DNA from: Planctomycetota bacterium
GTDB lineage: Bacteria; Planctomycetota; UBA1135; GCA-002686595
DNA length: 18,934 nucleotides
NCBI GenBank assembly: GCA_022447405.1
Contig: JAKVCE010000011.1
Coordinates: 1 to 18,934 of the forward strand
Reading direction: 5' to 3'
Within the stretch, counting starts at the first letter, position 1; each line of letters starts with the position of its first letter. Made by a program: the position numbers and the translations under genes. The notes beneath the pieces are model-generated. The model had not been told where the DNA came from and ran no database searches. It saw only the letters and a list, made by a program, of their open reading frames with translations. This document shows positions 1-7,744 of this stretch, one piece after another.

Positions 1-591
1 GGCTACCACGGCGTCTGGTACCAGTCCCTGCACTTCAACATGAGCGACCCGGCCTGGTGCGTCGCCGCAGGGCACGTCCACGTGGGCGGCGGCAGCAGCC
101 TCTTCCGCGCCAAGAAGGTCTCGAAGCAGGTCCTCCGCGCGGTCATCCGTCATGTGGATGACGTCCTCGGCGTCTCCGGCGGACCCACCGAGTGGTTCTG
201 CCCGACGCAGGGGACCTCTGAGACGACGGGCGCGGTGCTCACCTCGCGTGGCTCCTACTCGCTCTCCCAGAACGACCTCGAGCTCTACACGCTCTTCATC
301 CCCTCAGGTGAGTTCGGCATCGCCTTCTGCGGCGCGAGCCAGACCCAGGGGAACCCCTTCGGCGACGGCCAGCTCTGCGTCCAGGGCCCGCACTACCGCT
401 TCGGCCCGCCGGTCATATCGAGCGCCGAGAACGAGCTCCTCTTCCCCCTCGACTCGACGCAGCAAGCCCACGGCTTCAGCCAGATCACCCCTGGCTCCAC
501 CTGGAACTTCCAGCTCTGGTTCCGTGACAACGCCTCCACCGGCGCCGGTCACAACCTCTCGAGCGCGCTGGGCATCACCTTCGCGCCCTAG
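1..591 (+). CDS. Pyroglutamyl peptidase (C15)-like enzyme fused to a C-terminal beta domain; 5' partial
   Basis: The frame is open from base 1, so the true start lies upstream; 196 codons are visible before a TAG. The first 55 residues resemble the end of pyrrolidone-carboxylate peptidases: YHGVWYQSLHF matches the helix that follows the catalytic Cys in that family (the Cys itself would be just outside the window), and AGHVHVGG matches the HVP segment carrying the catalytic His. An LRAVIRHVDDVL helix follows, where C15 enzymes end. The remaining ~135 residues form a separate Cys-containing, beta-rich domain (EWFCPTQG, FGDGQLCVQG, WNFQLWFRD, NLSSALGITF). I recall this kind of domain at the C-terminus of many secreted planctomycete proteins, so secretion is likely. 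C15 enzymes remove N-terminal pyroglutamate and are normally cytosolic and ~200 aa, so the fusion is unusual. I am moderately sure of the peptidase call and fairly sure of the C-terminal domain. Confidence 0.55.
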   Translation, partial: GYHGVWYQSLHFNMSDPAWCVAAGHVHVGGGSSLFRAKKVSKQVLRAVIRHVDDVLGVSGGPTEWFCPTQGTSETTGAVLTSRGSYSLSQNDLELYTLFIPSGEFGIAFCGASQTQGNPFGDGQLCVQGPHYRFGPPVISSAENELLFPLDSTQQAHGFSQITPGSTWNFQLWFRDNASTGAGHNLSSALGITFAP

Positions 592-603
592 CGCCTCGCG
601 CTA
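589..603. terminator. Perfect 6-bp hairpin containing both convergent stop codons
   Basis: TAGCGC-CTC-GCGCTA is a perfect inverted repeat with a 3-nt loop. The left arm begins with the TAG of the upstream plus-strand gene, and the right arm ends with the complement of the TAG of the minus-strand gene. There is no T-tract on either side, so it is not a classical intrinsic terminator. It could act as a compact bidirectional terminator or as a 3'-end stabiliser. It is the only structure in the 9-bp gap. Confidence 0.4.
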
Positions 604-1497
604 CCACTGGTCGGAGCGCCAGATGTCCCAGGCGGCCTCGACGTAGTCGCCGCGCGGGCGGCACTCGGCGCCGACGAAGTCGGTGTAGCCGAGGGCGATC
701 GCCTCTTTGAAGACGCGGTTGTAGTGGATCTCGCCGGTGCCGGGCTGGTTGCGGCCGGGATGGTCTGCGAACTGCAGGTAGCCGATCTGGTCGATGCCGT
801 CCTTCATGCGGCCGCAGAGGTCGCCCTCTTCGATCTGCATGTGGTAGAGGTCCCAGTTGATCTTGCACATGGGGCTGTCGACCTCGCGGCAGATGCGCGT
901 CGCGTCGACGGAGCCATAGAGGCAGTGGCCGGGGTGATCGCGGCGGCCGTTCATCGGCTCCAGGATCATCATCACGTTGTGGTCTTCGCAGATGGGGGCG
1001 GCGAGCTTCAAGCCGTCGGTCACGGCCTTCAGCATCTCGTCCTGGCTCATGTCCTTCTGGTTGTTGCCCGCGACGATCGTCATCTTGCGCGCGCCGATCT
1101 TCTTGGCGGCTTCGCAGGAGGCCTTCACCTCTTCGACGAACTTCGCGTGGTTCTTCGGGTTGTTGAGCCCAGGCGCGAAGCCCCATCCCGTGAACTGCGC
1201 GATCTCGATCCCGGTCTCAGCGACGATCTCGGCGACGTGGTCGAGGTCCTTGTTGCGCCAGGGCCAGAACTCAACGGCGGGGAAGCCGAGCTCGTGCGCC
1301 CGCTCGATGCGGTCGTAGAAGCCCATGCCCATGCCCCACATCTCGACGTTCAGCGCGAACTTCGTGTGAGGGGTGTTCCCCGGCTTGCCGGTGGCGCGGG
1401 CCTCGGCTTCGTCTTGAGAGATCGCGGCGTTCGCTGCAGCGGCGGTGCCGGCGATGGCGGCGGAGGAGGCGAGGATGTCGCGGCGTGAGAGGCTCAT
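601..1497 (-). CDS. Tat-exported TIM-barrel protein, hydroxypyruvate isomerase (Hyi/OtnI)-like
   Basis: The 298-aa protein opens with a twin-arginine signal (SRRDILASSAAIAGTAAAANA), so it is probably exported folded. The rest is a xylose-isomerase-like TIM barrel with the layout of hydroxypyruvate isomerases. Candidate metal ligands are E180 (LEPMNGRRDHPG), D216 (NWDLYHMQ), Q242 (LQFADHPGR) and E278 (GAECRP); their spacing matches the E-D-Q-E quartet of the Hyi family. The PGTGEIHYN segment (252-260) is also typical. It is the last gene of a three-gene operon, 18 nt after the 1099-aa heme protein. No Shine-Dalgarno is visible, but the Tat motif fixes the start. In planctomycetes, exported Hyi-like proteins are common and their substrates mostly unknown; keto-sugar or keto-acid isomerisation or epimerisation is inferred from the fold. 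Confidence 0.85.
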   Translation of the reverse strand: MSLSRRDILASSAAIAGTAAAANAAISQDEAEARATGKPGNTPHTKFALNVEMWGMGMGFYDRIERAHELGFPAVEFWPWRNKDLDHVAEIVAETGIEIAQFTGWGFAPGLNNPKNHAKFVEEVKASCEAAKKIGARKMTIVAGNNQKDMSQDEMLKAVTDGLKLAAPICEDHNVMMILEPMNGRRDHPGHCLYGSVDATRICREVDSPMCKINWDLYHMQIEEGDLCGRMKDGIDQIGYLQFADHPGRNQPGTGEIHYNRVFKEAIALGYTDFVGAECRPRGDYVEAAWDIWRSDQW

Positions 1498-1515
1498 GGT
1501 GGGAGTGGGTTGGGA

Positions 1516-4500
1516 TCAGAGGGTGGAGAGGTATTCGATCAGGTCTCGCATCTCGGAGCGAGTGAGGAAGCCTGTGAGGCCTTCGGGCATGGAGGAGAGC
1601 GCGCGCTTGCGCTCTTGGATCTCGCCGGGCTTGACGTCGTAGACCTCGCCCTCGGCGTCGATGAGGACGAGGTTCTCGGCGTCCTCGGAGAGGATGCGGC
1701 CGGAGAGCACCTCGTCGTCCGTGAGGAGCAAGGTCCAGGACTCGAAGTCCTCGGCGACGTCTCGGTTGGGATCGACGATGGAGGTCAGGATCTCGCGGCG
1801 CGTCATGCGCTCGGAGAGGCCGGAGAGGTTCGGGCCCACGGCGGGCTCGTCGGTCGCCTCGGCGCGATGGCAGCGCAGACAAGAGAGCTCGGCCTTGGAG
1901 AGGAAGAGCGCCTCGCCGCGGAGGGCGTCGCCGCCCTCCATCGACTCGACCCAGCGGGCGAGCGCGGCGTCGGTCTCTTGCGCCTTGCGGGCGTCGAGGG
2001 CTGCGTGCAGCGGGGCGGAGTCCTTCGACTCAGCGGCCTGGATGAGCTCGAGGGAGACCTCGGCGGCGACCTCGCCGCGCGTGAGCTTCTCGACCTCGGT
2101 CGTGAGGAGCGCGGCGGCCTTCGGGTCCGCGAGCGCACCCAAGACGGTGTAGGCGGCGCGGCGCTCAGGGGCGCTGCCCGACTGGAGCGCGCTCTCGGCG
2201 CGCGCGAGGGCCTGGGCGGGGTCGAGCTTGCGGAGCTGACCGAGGCTCGCGCCGCGGAGGTCTCCGTCGCTGGACTGCAGGCCGACCTCGAGGGCGGCCT
2301 GCCACTCTTCGGCGCCGACCGTGTGGAGGGCGGCGAGGGCGCGGCCGCGGAGCGCGCCGCTCTTGGCGCCGTCACTCACGACGGCCGCTAGGGCGGGACC
2401 AGAGGCTGTGTGCTTTGCGGTCTTCGCGAGCTCGATGAACGCGGTCGCGATCTTGTCCGAGGCTCGGAGGATCCCGCGCTCGACGAGGAGCGCGCAGGCG
2501 GCGTCTAAGGGCTCGGCGTCGCGCTCGGCCACGGGCCAGTACGCGCCGTGGACGCGGTCCGCGACGGGAGCGTCGCTCCAGTCAGCGAGGAGCTCGAGCG
2601 CCTCGACCCGGAACTTCTCGCGGTGGCTGCCTTCGGAGGCGAGGCGGGCGAGCTCGAGCGCCCGGTGCGCGCCGCCCACGCGGTGGTTGGCGGCCATGAT
2701 CCTGCGGGCGCAGGCGGCGTTCGGGACGTCCTCGCGCGCGATCTGTGCGGCGAGGGAGGGGAGCGCCGCCTCGATCGGCACGTCGTAGACGGCGCGGCAG
2801 GCCTCGGTGAAGAGCATCGGGTCTTCTGAGTTCAAGAAGCGCGCGATCTCCACGGAGCCCTTGCGGCGGTAGCAGAGGAGGACAGCCATCCGGACATGGA
2901 CGGACTCGTGGTCTGCGAGTCCGGCCAGGACCTCGTCGGTGGCGCAGCCCAAGAGACCCATGACGGCGCTGTGGCGGAGCACCGGGTCCGCGTCGCCGGT
3001 GTCGTCGATGAGCTTCACGAGGGGCTCGACGGAGGAGGGCTGGCCCATCTCTCCGAGGGCGATGGCGGCGAGGTGTCGGACGCGGAGGGTGTCGTTCTCG
3101 AGCTTCTCTTCGAGGGCGTAGGCGACGTCCGAGTGCTTGAGGTCGCCGAGGACGCGCGCCGCGTTGGCGCGGAGCTCCTCGTCCTCCTCATAGAGGAGCG
3201 AGGGGAGGAAGCCGACGGCGCCGGTCGGGCTCTTGCGCTCGAGCTGGCCGATGCCCCAGATCGCGTGCAGCCTGTCCATGCGCTCGCGCGACTGGCGCAA
3301 GACCTTCACGAAGCCGCGCATGCCCTCAGCGCCGAGGTCGACGAGGGCGAACTGCGCCTCCTGGCGCACGCGACGGTCGCGGTGGGCGAGGAGCTCCATC
3401 AGCTCGATGGTGCCTCTGCCCTCCATCCCTTCGCCGAGGAGCTGCTGCACCTCTTGGCGCAGGGGCTCGCCCTCGCCTGCGGTGGAGCTCGCGCGGTAGA
3501 TGCGGCCCTTGCCGGACTTGTTCCAGCCGTGGACCCAGTCCGAGAAGTACATCGAGCCGTCCGGCCCGAAGTCGATGTCCGTCGTGAGCGTCCCCCAGAG
3601 GAACTTCTCTGGCTCGTTCATCGCGAAGCTCGCGCCCTGCGGGATGAGGTCGAAGGCCATCACGCCTGAGTGCGCGGCGTTGCCGCGGAACTCGCACAGG
3701 AAGAAGTGGCCGTCGTAGTCGGAGGTGAGGCCCGTGCCCGGGTAGTAGGTGAGGCCGGAGGGCCCGTTGATGAAGTTCGCGATCGGCGGGACGATGTAAG
3801 CCGCCTGGCCCTGGTGGTGGGGGTGCCAGAGCTTCTCGTCGTTCCAGGGTCCGCGCACCCAGGGAGACTCGAGGTACTGGTAGTGGAAGCGCCAGCCCGT
3901 GTCGCCGTGCTGGACGACGTAGACCCAGCGCGCGCGGTCGCCGCCGTCGGAGTTGTTGTCGCCCGTGAAGAGGTTGCCGTGGTCGTCGAAGACGAGCTCC
4001 TGCGGGTTGCGCAAGCCCGTGGCATAGAACTCGAGGTCGGAGCCGTCGGGCTCGCAGCGGAAGACCGCGCCGGTGTGGGGCAGGTAGAGGTGCTCACCCT
4101 CCTTGTTCGTCAGGTTCACGCCGCGGTCGCCGACCGAGAAGTAGAGCCTGCCGTCCGGGCCGAAGCGCAGGCCGTGGAGGTCATGACCGCGCAGGGCGAT
4201 GTGGATGCCGTAGCCCGTGGAGAGGGCCTCGACCTCGTCGGCGACGTCATCACCGTCGTTGTCCCGGAGCTTCCAGAGGCTTGGGATGCATGTGAACCAG
4301 ACGTCTTTGCCGCGCACCAAGACGCCAGCCGCGATCCCGTCGGCGGGCTCGTTGAACTGGTCCGCATACACGGTGGAGACGTCGGCCACGTGGTCGCCGT
4401 CTGTGTCGCGCAAGAGGCGGATGCGCTCGGGCTCGCCAGCGAAGATCTTGGAGTCCTCGCCCTCATAGTGCCGGTGCATCTCGACGCGCTCTTCCACCGT

Positions 4501-4815
4501 CGTGTTCTTGAGCTCGTAGTCCAGCCAGCCCATGTGCTCGCGCATGTCCGTGACCCCAGACTCGGAGCGGAAGGTCTCCACGCCGTAGACCGCGCCGTCA
4601 TCGGCCACGTAGAGCGCGACGAGGTTCGCGACCATCGGCTCGGCGGCGTAGAGGGAGACCTCGAGGTCGGGGGCGGTCTGGATGCGCGCGATGGCCTCCT
4701 CTCCCTCTGTGGAGGCCTTGCGGATGATGAGGCGGGGGCCGTCGGACGGGGCCCCGCCGGACGGGTGTTGCGCGCTCGCGAGGAGCGCGCAGCCCAAGAG
4801 CGCGTGGGTGAACAT
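1516..4815 (-). CDS. PVC-type beta-propeller dehydrogenase / HEAT-repeat / c-heme protein
   Basis: This 1099-aa exported protein starts with a short signal peptide (MFTHALLGCALLASAQ). Residues ~50-445 form a sorbosone-dehydrogenase-like beta-propeller of the planctomycete 'membrane-bound dehydrogenase' type, with Ca-binding-like loops DTDGD (137-141) and DNDGDD (185-190) and propeller signatures LRFGPDGRLYFSVGDRG and TGLRNPQELVFD. Residues ~460-940 are HEAT-like helical repeats (RRVRQEAQFALVDLG, LRANAARVLGDL, VRHLAAIALGEMG). The C-terminal ~140 residues are a PVC heme-binding domain with CLRCH at 979-983 and a probable distal ligand M1076 in SSMPEGL. The role inferred is sugar or alcohol oxidation with electron transfer to c-type heme in the periplasm. 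The start is supported by an SD-like AAGGA 4 nt upstream. The gene lies 11 nt after one TIM-barrel gene and 18 nt before another. The substrate and any quinone cofactor cannot be read. Confidence 0.88.
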   Translation of the reverse strand: MFTHALLGCALLASAQHPSGGAPSDGPRLIIRKASTEGEEAIARIQTAPDLEVSLYAAEPMVANLVALYVADDGAVYGVETFRSESGVTDMREHMGWLDYELKNTTVEERVEMHRHYEGEDSKIFAGEPERIRLLRDTDGDHVADVSTVYADQFNEPADGIAAGVLVRGKDVWFTCIPSLWKLRDNDGDDVADEVEALSTGYGIHIALRGHDLHGLRFGPDGRLYFSVGDRGVNLTNKEGEHLYLPHTGAVFRCEPDGSDLEFYATGLRNPQELVFDDHGNLFTGDNNSDGGDRARWVYVVQHGDTGWRFHYQYLESPWVRGPWNDEKLWHPHHQGQAAYIVPPIANFINGPSGLTYYPGTGLTSDYDGHFFLCEFRGNAAHSGVMAFDLIPQGASFAMNEPEKFLWGTLTTDIDFGPDGSMYFSDWVHGWNKSGKGRIYRASSTAGEGEPLRQEVQQLLGEGMEGRGTIELMELLAHRDRRVRQEAQFALVDLGAEGMRGFVKVLRQSRERMDRLHAIWGIGQLERKSPTGAVGFLPSLLYEEDEELRANAARVLGDLKHSDVAYALEEKLENDTLRVRHLAAIALGEMGQPSSVEPLVKLIDDTGDADPVLRHSAVMGLLGCATDEVLAGLADHESVHVRMAVLLCYRRKGSVEIARFLNSEDPMLFTEACRAVYDVPIEAALPSLAAQIAREDVPNAACARRIMAANHRVGGAHRALELARLASEGSHREKFRVEALELLADWSDAPVADRVHGAYWPVAERDAEPLDAACALLVERGILRASDKIATAFIELAKTAKHTASGPALAAVVSDGAKSGALRGRALAALHTVGAEEWQAALEVGLQSSDGDLRGASLGQLRKLDPAQALARAESALQSGSAPERRAAYTVLGALADPKAAALLTTEVEKLTRGEVAAEVSLELIQAAESKDSAPLHAALDARKAQETDAALARWVESMEGGDALRGEALFLSKAELSCLRCHRAEATDEPAVGPNLSGLSERMTRREILTSIVDPNRDVAEDFESWTLLLTDDEVLSGRILSEDAENLVLIDAEGEVYDVKPGEIQERKRALSSMPEGLTGFLTRSEMRDLIEYLSTL

Positions 4816-4819
4816 CAGG

Positions 4820-4824
4820 TCCTT
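4820..4824 (-). promoter_or_regulatory. Shine-Dalgarno-like AAGGA for the 1099-aa heme protein
   Basis: Read on the minus strand, GAAAGGA directly follows the TGA of the upstream TIM-barrel gene and lies 4 nt before the ATG. It is one of only two convincing ribosome binding sites in the window. Its position between a stop and the next start suggests translational coupling. Confidence 0.5.
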
Positions 4825-4826
4825 TC

Positions 4827-5732
4827 TCAGCCAGCGCGTCCGCCGCAGCGCACGAGGAGGTCGCGCGTGAGCTTGATGCCCTCATCCTCGCCGGGGTCGC
4901 CGCCCTCCCACTCGATCCCGACCCAGCCGCGGTAGTTCGCCTGCTGGACGATGCGCATCATGCGCTGGTAGTCGGTCTTCGTCTCGTTGCCGTCGGCGTC
5001 GAAAGCGTGGCTCTTGGCGCTCACGGCCTTCGCGTAGGGCATGAGCTCTTCGACGCCCTTGTAGCGGTCGTACCAGTTGCCGCCGCCGACGTGGAAGTTG
5101 CCGAAGTCGGGGAGCGTGCCGACGCGTGGGTTGTCAGCGAGCTTCATCACGCCAGCGAGCCACGCGCCGTCTGAGGAGGCGCCGCCGTGGTTCTCGACGA
5201 TGACGCTGCAGTCGTACTGCTCGCCGAACTCGGCGATCTTGTTCAGGGAGTCCGCCGCTAGGCGCTGCACCTCATCCCGGGCGCCGTTGCCGCCCGCGTT
5301 GACGCGGATCGAGTGGCAGCCGAGGAAGGAGGCGGCGACGACCCAGCGGTAGTGGTTGTGTACGGCGCGCTTGCGGGCGGCGGCGTCGGGGTTCCCGAGC
5401 TGGCCCTCGCCGTCGACCATGATGAGCAGGCTCTCGACGCCGTGGTCGGCGGCGCGGGTCTTCATGTCGCTGAGGTAGTCGAAGTCGCAGGCCTTGTCCT
5501 TGAAGAAGGCGTTCACGTACTCGCAGGCGGCGAGGCCGAAGCGCTCGCGGGTGGCCTTGGCGAAGTCGAGGTTGTCGAGCTTGCCCGCGCGCAAGGTGCG
5601 GTGCAGCGACCACTGGGCGAGGGAGATGCGGAACCAGGGGTCCTCTTTCATCGGGAGGGCGGGGGTGAGGGCGAGGCCGGTGAGGCTGGTCGCGCCTGCG
5701 AGGACTTCGCGGCGGCTGGGGTTCTTCGACAT
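4827..5732 (-). CDS. Tat-exported sugar phosphate isomerase/epimerase-like TIM barrel
   Basis: The 301-aa protein has a twin-arginine signal (PSRREVLAGATSLTGLAL) followed by an AP-endonuclease-2/xylose-isomerase-type TIM barrel. Conserved metal-site segments are E180 in IVENHGG, D209 in LPDFGNFH, H242 in AKSHAFD and E274 in GIEWEG, the usual E-D-H-E set. The frame stays open upstream to an ATG at 5957, but that extension would overlap the divergent gene and put ~75 unrelated residues before the Tat motif, so the ATG at 5732 is preferred. It is first in a minus-strand operon with the propeller/heme protein and the Hyi-like protein. Family members isomerise or epimerise sugars, and some cleave 3-keto-glycosides by beta-elimination. 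An exported copy beside a heme dehydrogenase suggests work on an oxidised sugar in the periplasm. That substrate assignment is inference. Confidence 0.82.
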   Translation of the reverse strand: MSKNPSRREVLAGATSLTGLALTPALPMKEDPWFRISLAQWSLHRTLRAGKLDNLDFAKATRERFGLAACEYVNAFFKDKACDFDYLSDMKTRAADHGVESLLIMVDGEGQLGNPDAAARKRAVHNHYRWVVAASFLGCHSIRVNAGGNGARDEVQRLAADSLNKIAEFGEQYDCSVIVENHGGASSDGAWLAGVMKLADNPRVGTLPDFGNFHVGGGNWYDRYKGVEELMPYAKAVSAKSHAFDADGNETKTDYQRMMRIVQQANYRGWVGIEWEGGDPGEDEGIKLTRDLLVRCGGRAG

Positions 5733-5900
5733 GGGGTCTGGGGTGCGGATTTTCGGTGCAGAGAGGACCACTTTCAGGCCAGTCGCCCCACAGCGCAAGG
5801 GGGCGGGGCGATGAGCTGGGCTGCTTCGCCGGGGGCAGGACCCGGAACGCGCTATGATCTCTCCCTCGCACTCCCTTTGAATCCACACGAAGAGCCGACC
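5733..5900. promoter_or_regulatory. Divergent intergenic region with promoter(s) for both operons
   Basis: These 168 bp separate two divergently transcribed operons and must hold both promoters. On the plus strand TATGAT (5853-5858) is a good -10-like hexamer, 43 nt before the GTG start, but I see no clear -35 at the proper distance. On the minus strand no convincing box is visible. I found no strong palindromic operator by eye. Confidence 0.45.
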
Positions 5901-6743
5901 GTGTCCGAATCCACACCTCCCATGCTGGGCGTCTGTTCCTGGTCCCTGCAGCCCCAATCACCCGAAGAGCTCGCCCAAAAAGTGGGCGAGATCGGCGTTG
6001 GGGCGGTGCAGCTGCACCTCAACCCCTTGCGGACAGGTGAGTGGAGCACGAAGGCGACCGTCGACGCCCTCGCAGCTGTCGGAGCGACGGTCGTGAGCGG
6101 GATGATGTGCATGGAGGCCGAGGACTACTCGACCTTGGAGAGCATCTGTGAGACCGGCGGGGTGCGACCGGACGAGCACTGGGACGCGAACCTGCGCGCC
6201 GCCCACGGCAACGCCGCCGTCGCGCGCGAGCTCGGGATCGACCTCGTGAGCCTGCACGCGGGCTTCCTCCCGCACGACCCGAGCGACCCGGAGCGGCCCA
6301 AGCTGATCGGGCGTCTGCGAGAGCTCGATGAGGCCTTCAAGGCAGCGGGCATCCGCCTCGCCTTCGAGACAGGACAAGAGGACGCGGCCACGCTCCTCGC
6401 CGTCTTGGAGGAGCTCGGCTCCGACAACATCGGCGTCAACTTCGACCCGGCGAACATGATCCTCTACGCCATGGGCGACCCGGTGGAGTCTTTCGAGCGC
6501 TTGGCGCCGCACGTGATGCAGGTGCACATCAAGGACGCGACGAAGACGCTCACGCCTGGGACCTGGGGCGCCGAGGTGCCGGTGGGCACCGGCGAGGTGG
6601 ACTGGGACGGCTTCTTCGGAGTCATGAGCTCCAAGGGCTTGGACGTCGGGATGATGATCGAGCGCGAGGCCGGCGATGACCGTGTGGGGGACATCAAGGT
6701 CGCCCGCGCCCTCGTAGACGAGAAGACAGGAGCGCAAGCGTGA
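5901..6743 (+). CDS. Cytosolic sugar phosphate isomerase/epimerase-like TIM barrel
   Basis: The 280-aa protein (GTG start) has no signal peptide, unlike the other three TIM barrels here, so it should act in the cytosol. It has the xylose-isomerase-like fold with metal-site residues E156 (LAFETGQE), D182 (NFDPANMI), H209 (MQVHIKDA) and E254 (MIERE), and a VGTGEVDWDGFF segment typical of the family. The GTG at 5901 is preceded by a weak GAAGAG; an in-frame ATG at 5922 would lose only seven residues and remains possible. The open frame upstream to 5313 runs antisense to the divergent gene and is not used. The gene ends by a GTGA overlap with the Gfo/Idh/MocA gene, so the two products probably act in one pathway, such as oxidation then isomerisation or elimination of a sugar. 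The exact substrate is unknown. Confidence 0.85.
   Translation: MSESTPPMLGVCSWSLQPQSPEELAQKVGEIGVGAVQLHLNPLRTGEWSTKATVDALAAVGATVVSGMMCMEAEDYSTLESICETGGVRPDEHWDANLRAAHGNAAVARELGIDLVSLHAGFLPHDPSDPERPKLIGRLRELDEAFKAAGIRLAFETGQEDAATLLAVLEELGSDNIGVNFDPANMILYAMGDPVESFERLAPHVMQVHIKDATKTLTPGTWGAEVPVGTGEVDWDGFFGVMSSKGLDVGMMIEREAGDDRVGDIKVARALVDEKTGAQA
6728..6732 (+). promoter_or_regulatory. Shine-Dalgarno AGGAG for the Gfo/Idh/MocA gene
   Basis: AGGAG lies 7 nt before the GTG at 6740, inside the end of the upstream gene. It is the strongest ribosome binding site in the window and decides the GTG start, which overlaps the upstream TGA as GTGA. Confidence 0.7.
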
Positions 6744-7744
6744 GCGACAAGCTAGGGATCGGCATCGTCGGGTTGGGCTTCATGGGCCAGACGCACCTCG
6801 GCGCGTACCAGCGCGCGGACGAGGCGGGCTTCGGCAACAAGCTCGTCGCGGTCTGTGACGCGGACCCCGAGCGGCGCGCGGGCAAGGCGCCCGCCGCGGG
6901 CAACTTCGACACCGACGCGGCGGAGGACCTCTTCGACCCGGCAGAGGTGAAGGGCTACGAGGACCCGGCGGAGCTCTTCAGCGACCCCGCGGTCGACGTC
7001 GTCAGCATCTGCACGCCCACCGACTCCCACGTCGACCTCGCGATCGCCGCCCTCGAGGCGGGCAAGCACGTCCTCGTGGAGAAGCCGGTCGCCGTCACAG
7101 CGGCAGAGGTCCGACGCCTAGCAGAGGTGGACGCGCGCACCGACGCGCTCTGCATGCCGGCCATGTGCATGCGCTTCTGGCCCGCCTGGGCGTGGCTCTG
7201 TGAGAGGGTGCGGGAGGGGACCTATGGCTCCGTGCGCTCCGCGGCCTTCCAGCGCCTCGGCACCCGACCGGGCTGGGGCGGAGGCTTCTATGAGGACGAC
7301 TCGCGCACGGGCGGCGCGCTCGTGGACCTCCACATCCACGACGCCGACTTCGTCCGCTGGGTCTTCGGCGCGCCGGATGAGCTGCGCAGCACAGGGACCA
7401 CCGCGCACCTCACGACGCTCTACCGCTACCTCGACGGGCCGAGCCACGTCGTCGCTGAGGGCGGCTGGGACCACACGCCTGGCTCGCCCTTCAAGATGCG
7501 CTACGTGGTCGTCTTCGATGGGGCGACGGCGGACTTCGACCTCGGGCGCGAGGACCAGCTGATGCTCGCCAAGGACGGAGAGTTCGAGGCGATCGGGGTG
7601 GATGACATCAACGGATACGACGGCGAGGTGCGGCACCTCCTCGGCGCGATCGCGAACGGGACCGCACTCGAGGCGACCGTCGCGGAGGCGGAGGGGCTCG
7701 CGGAGATGCTCGAGGCGGAGCGCGAGGCCTTGGGGGCGACTTGA
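6740..7744 (+). CDS. Gfo/Idh/MocA family NAD(P)-dependent oxidoreductase
   Basis: This 334-aa cytosolic protein has an N-terminal Rossmann fold with GLGFMG (11-16), the acidic end of beta-2 at VAVCDAD, the family EKP motif at 114-116 (catalytic-type K115), and the C-terminal-domain helix GGALVDLHIHDADFVRW with D196 and H200 in the usual catalytic positions. The length matches the family. Such enzymes oxidise or reduce sugars and cyclitols at a ring carbon using bound or free NAD(P); several make 3-keto sugars. It starts at GTG with a good AGGAG site, overlaps the TIM-barrel gene by GTGA, and overlaps the next gene by TTGA. The coupling to an isomerase-like TIM barrel on one side and a heme dehydrogenase on the other supports a sugar-oxidation pathway. 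The sugar cannot be identified. Confidence 0.9.
   Translation: MSDKLGIGIVGLGFMGQTHLGAYQRADEAGFGNKLVAVCDADPERRAGKAPAAGNFDTDAAEDLFDPAEVKGYEDPAELFSDPAVDVVSICTPTDSHVDLAIAALEAGKHVLVEKPVAVTAAEVRRLAEVDARTDALCMPAMCMRFWPAWAWLCERVREGTYGSVRSAAFQRLGTRPGWGGGFYEDDSRTGGALVDLHIHDADFVRWVFGAPDELRSTGTTAHLTTLYRYLDGPSHVVAEGGWDHTPGSPFKMRYVVVFDGATADFDLGREDQLMLAKDGEFEAIGVDDINGYDGEVRHLLGAIANGTALEATVAEAEGLAEMLEAEREALGAT

Noticed and set aside
1510..2391. Long plus-strand open frame antisense to the 1099-aa protein
   Set aside because: Its composition is dominated by Glu, Gly, Leu and Ala produced by reading GC-rich codons backwards; it has no motifs, while the minus-strand frame has clear domains.
1984..4480. DxDGD loops in the propeller proteins as dockerin or thrombospondin repeats
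   Set aside because: They occur singly inside the propeller, as usual for this planctomycete family, not as tandem dockerin repeats.
5313..5900. N-terminal extension of the plus-strand TIM barrel
   Set aside because: It runs antisense through a clear gene with no family similarity. The barrel begins just after the GTG at 5901.
5733..5957. N-terminal extension of the minus-strand TIM barrel
   Set aside because: It would overlap the divergent gene and bury the Tat signal ~75 residues inside. The ATG at 5732 gives a normal signal at the N-terminus.
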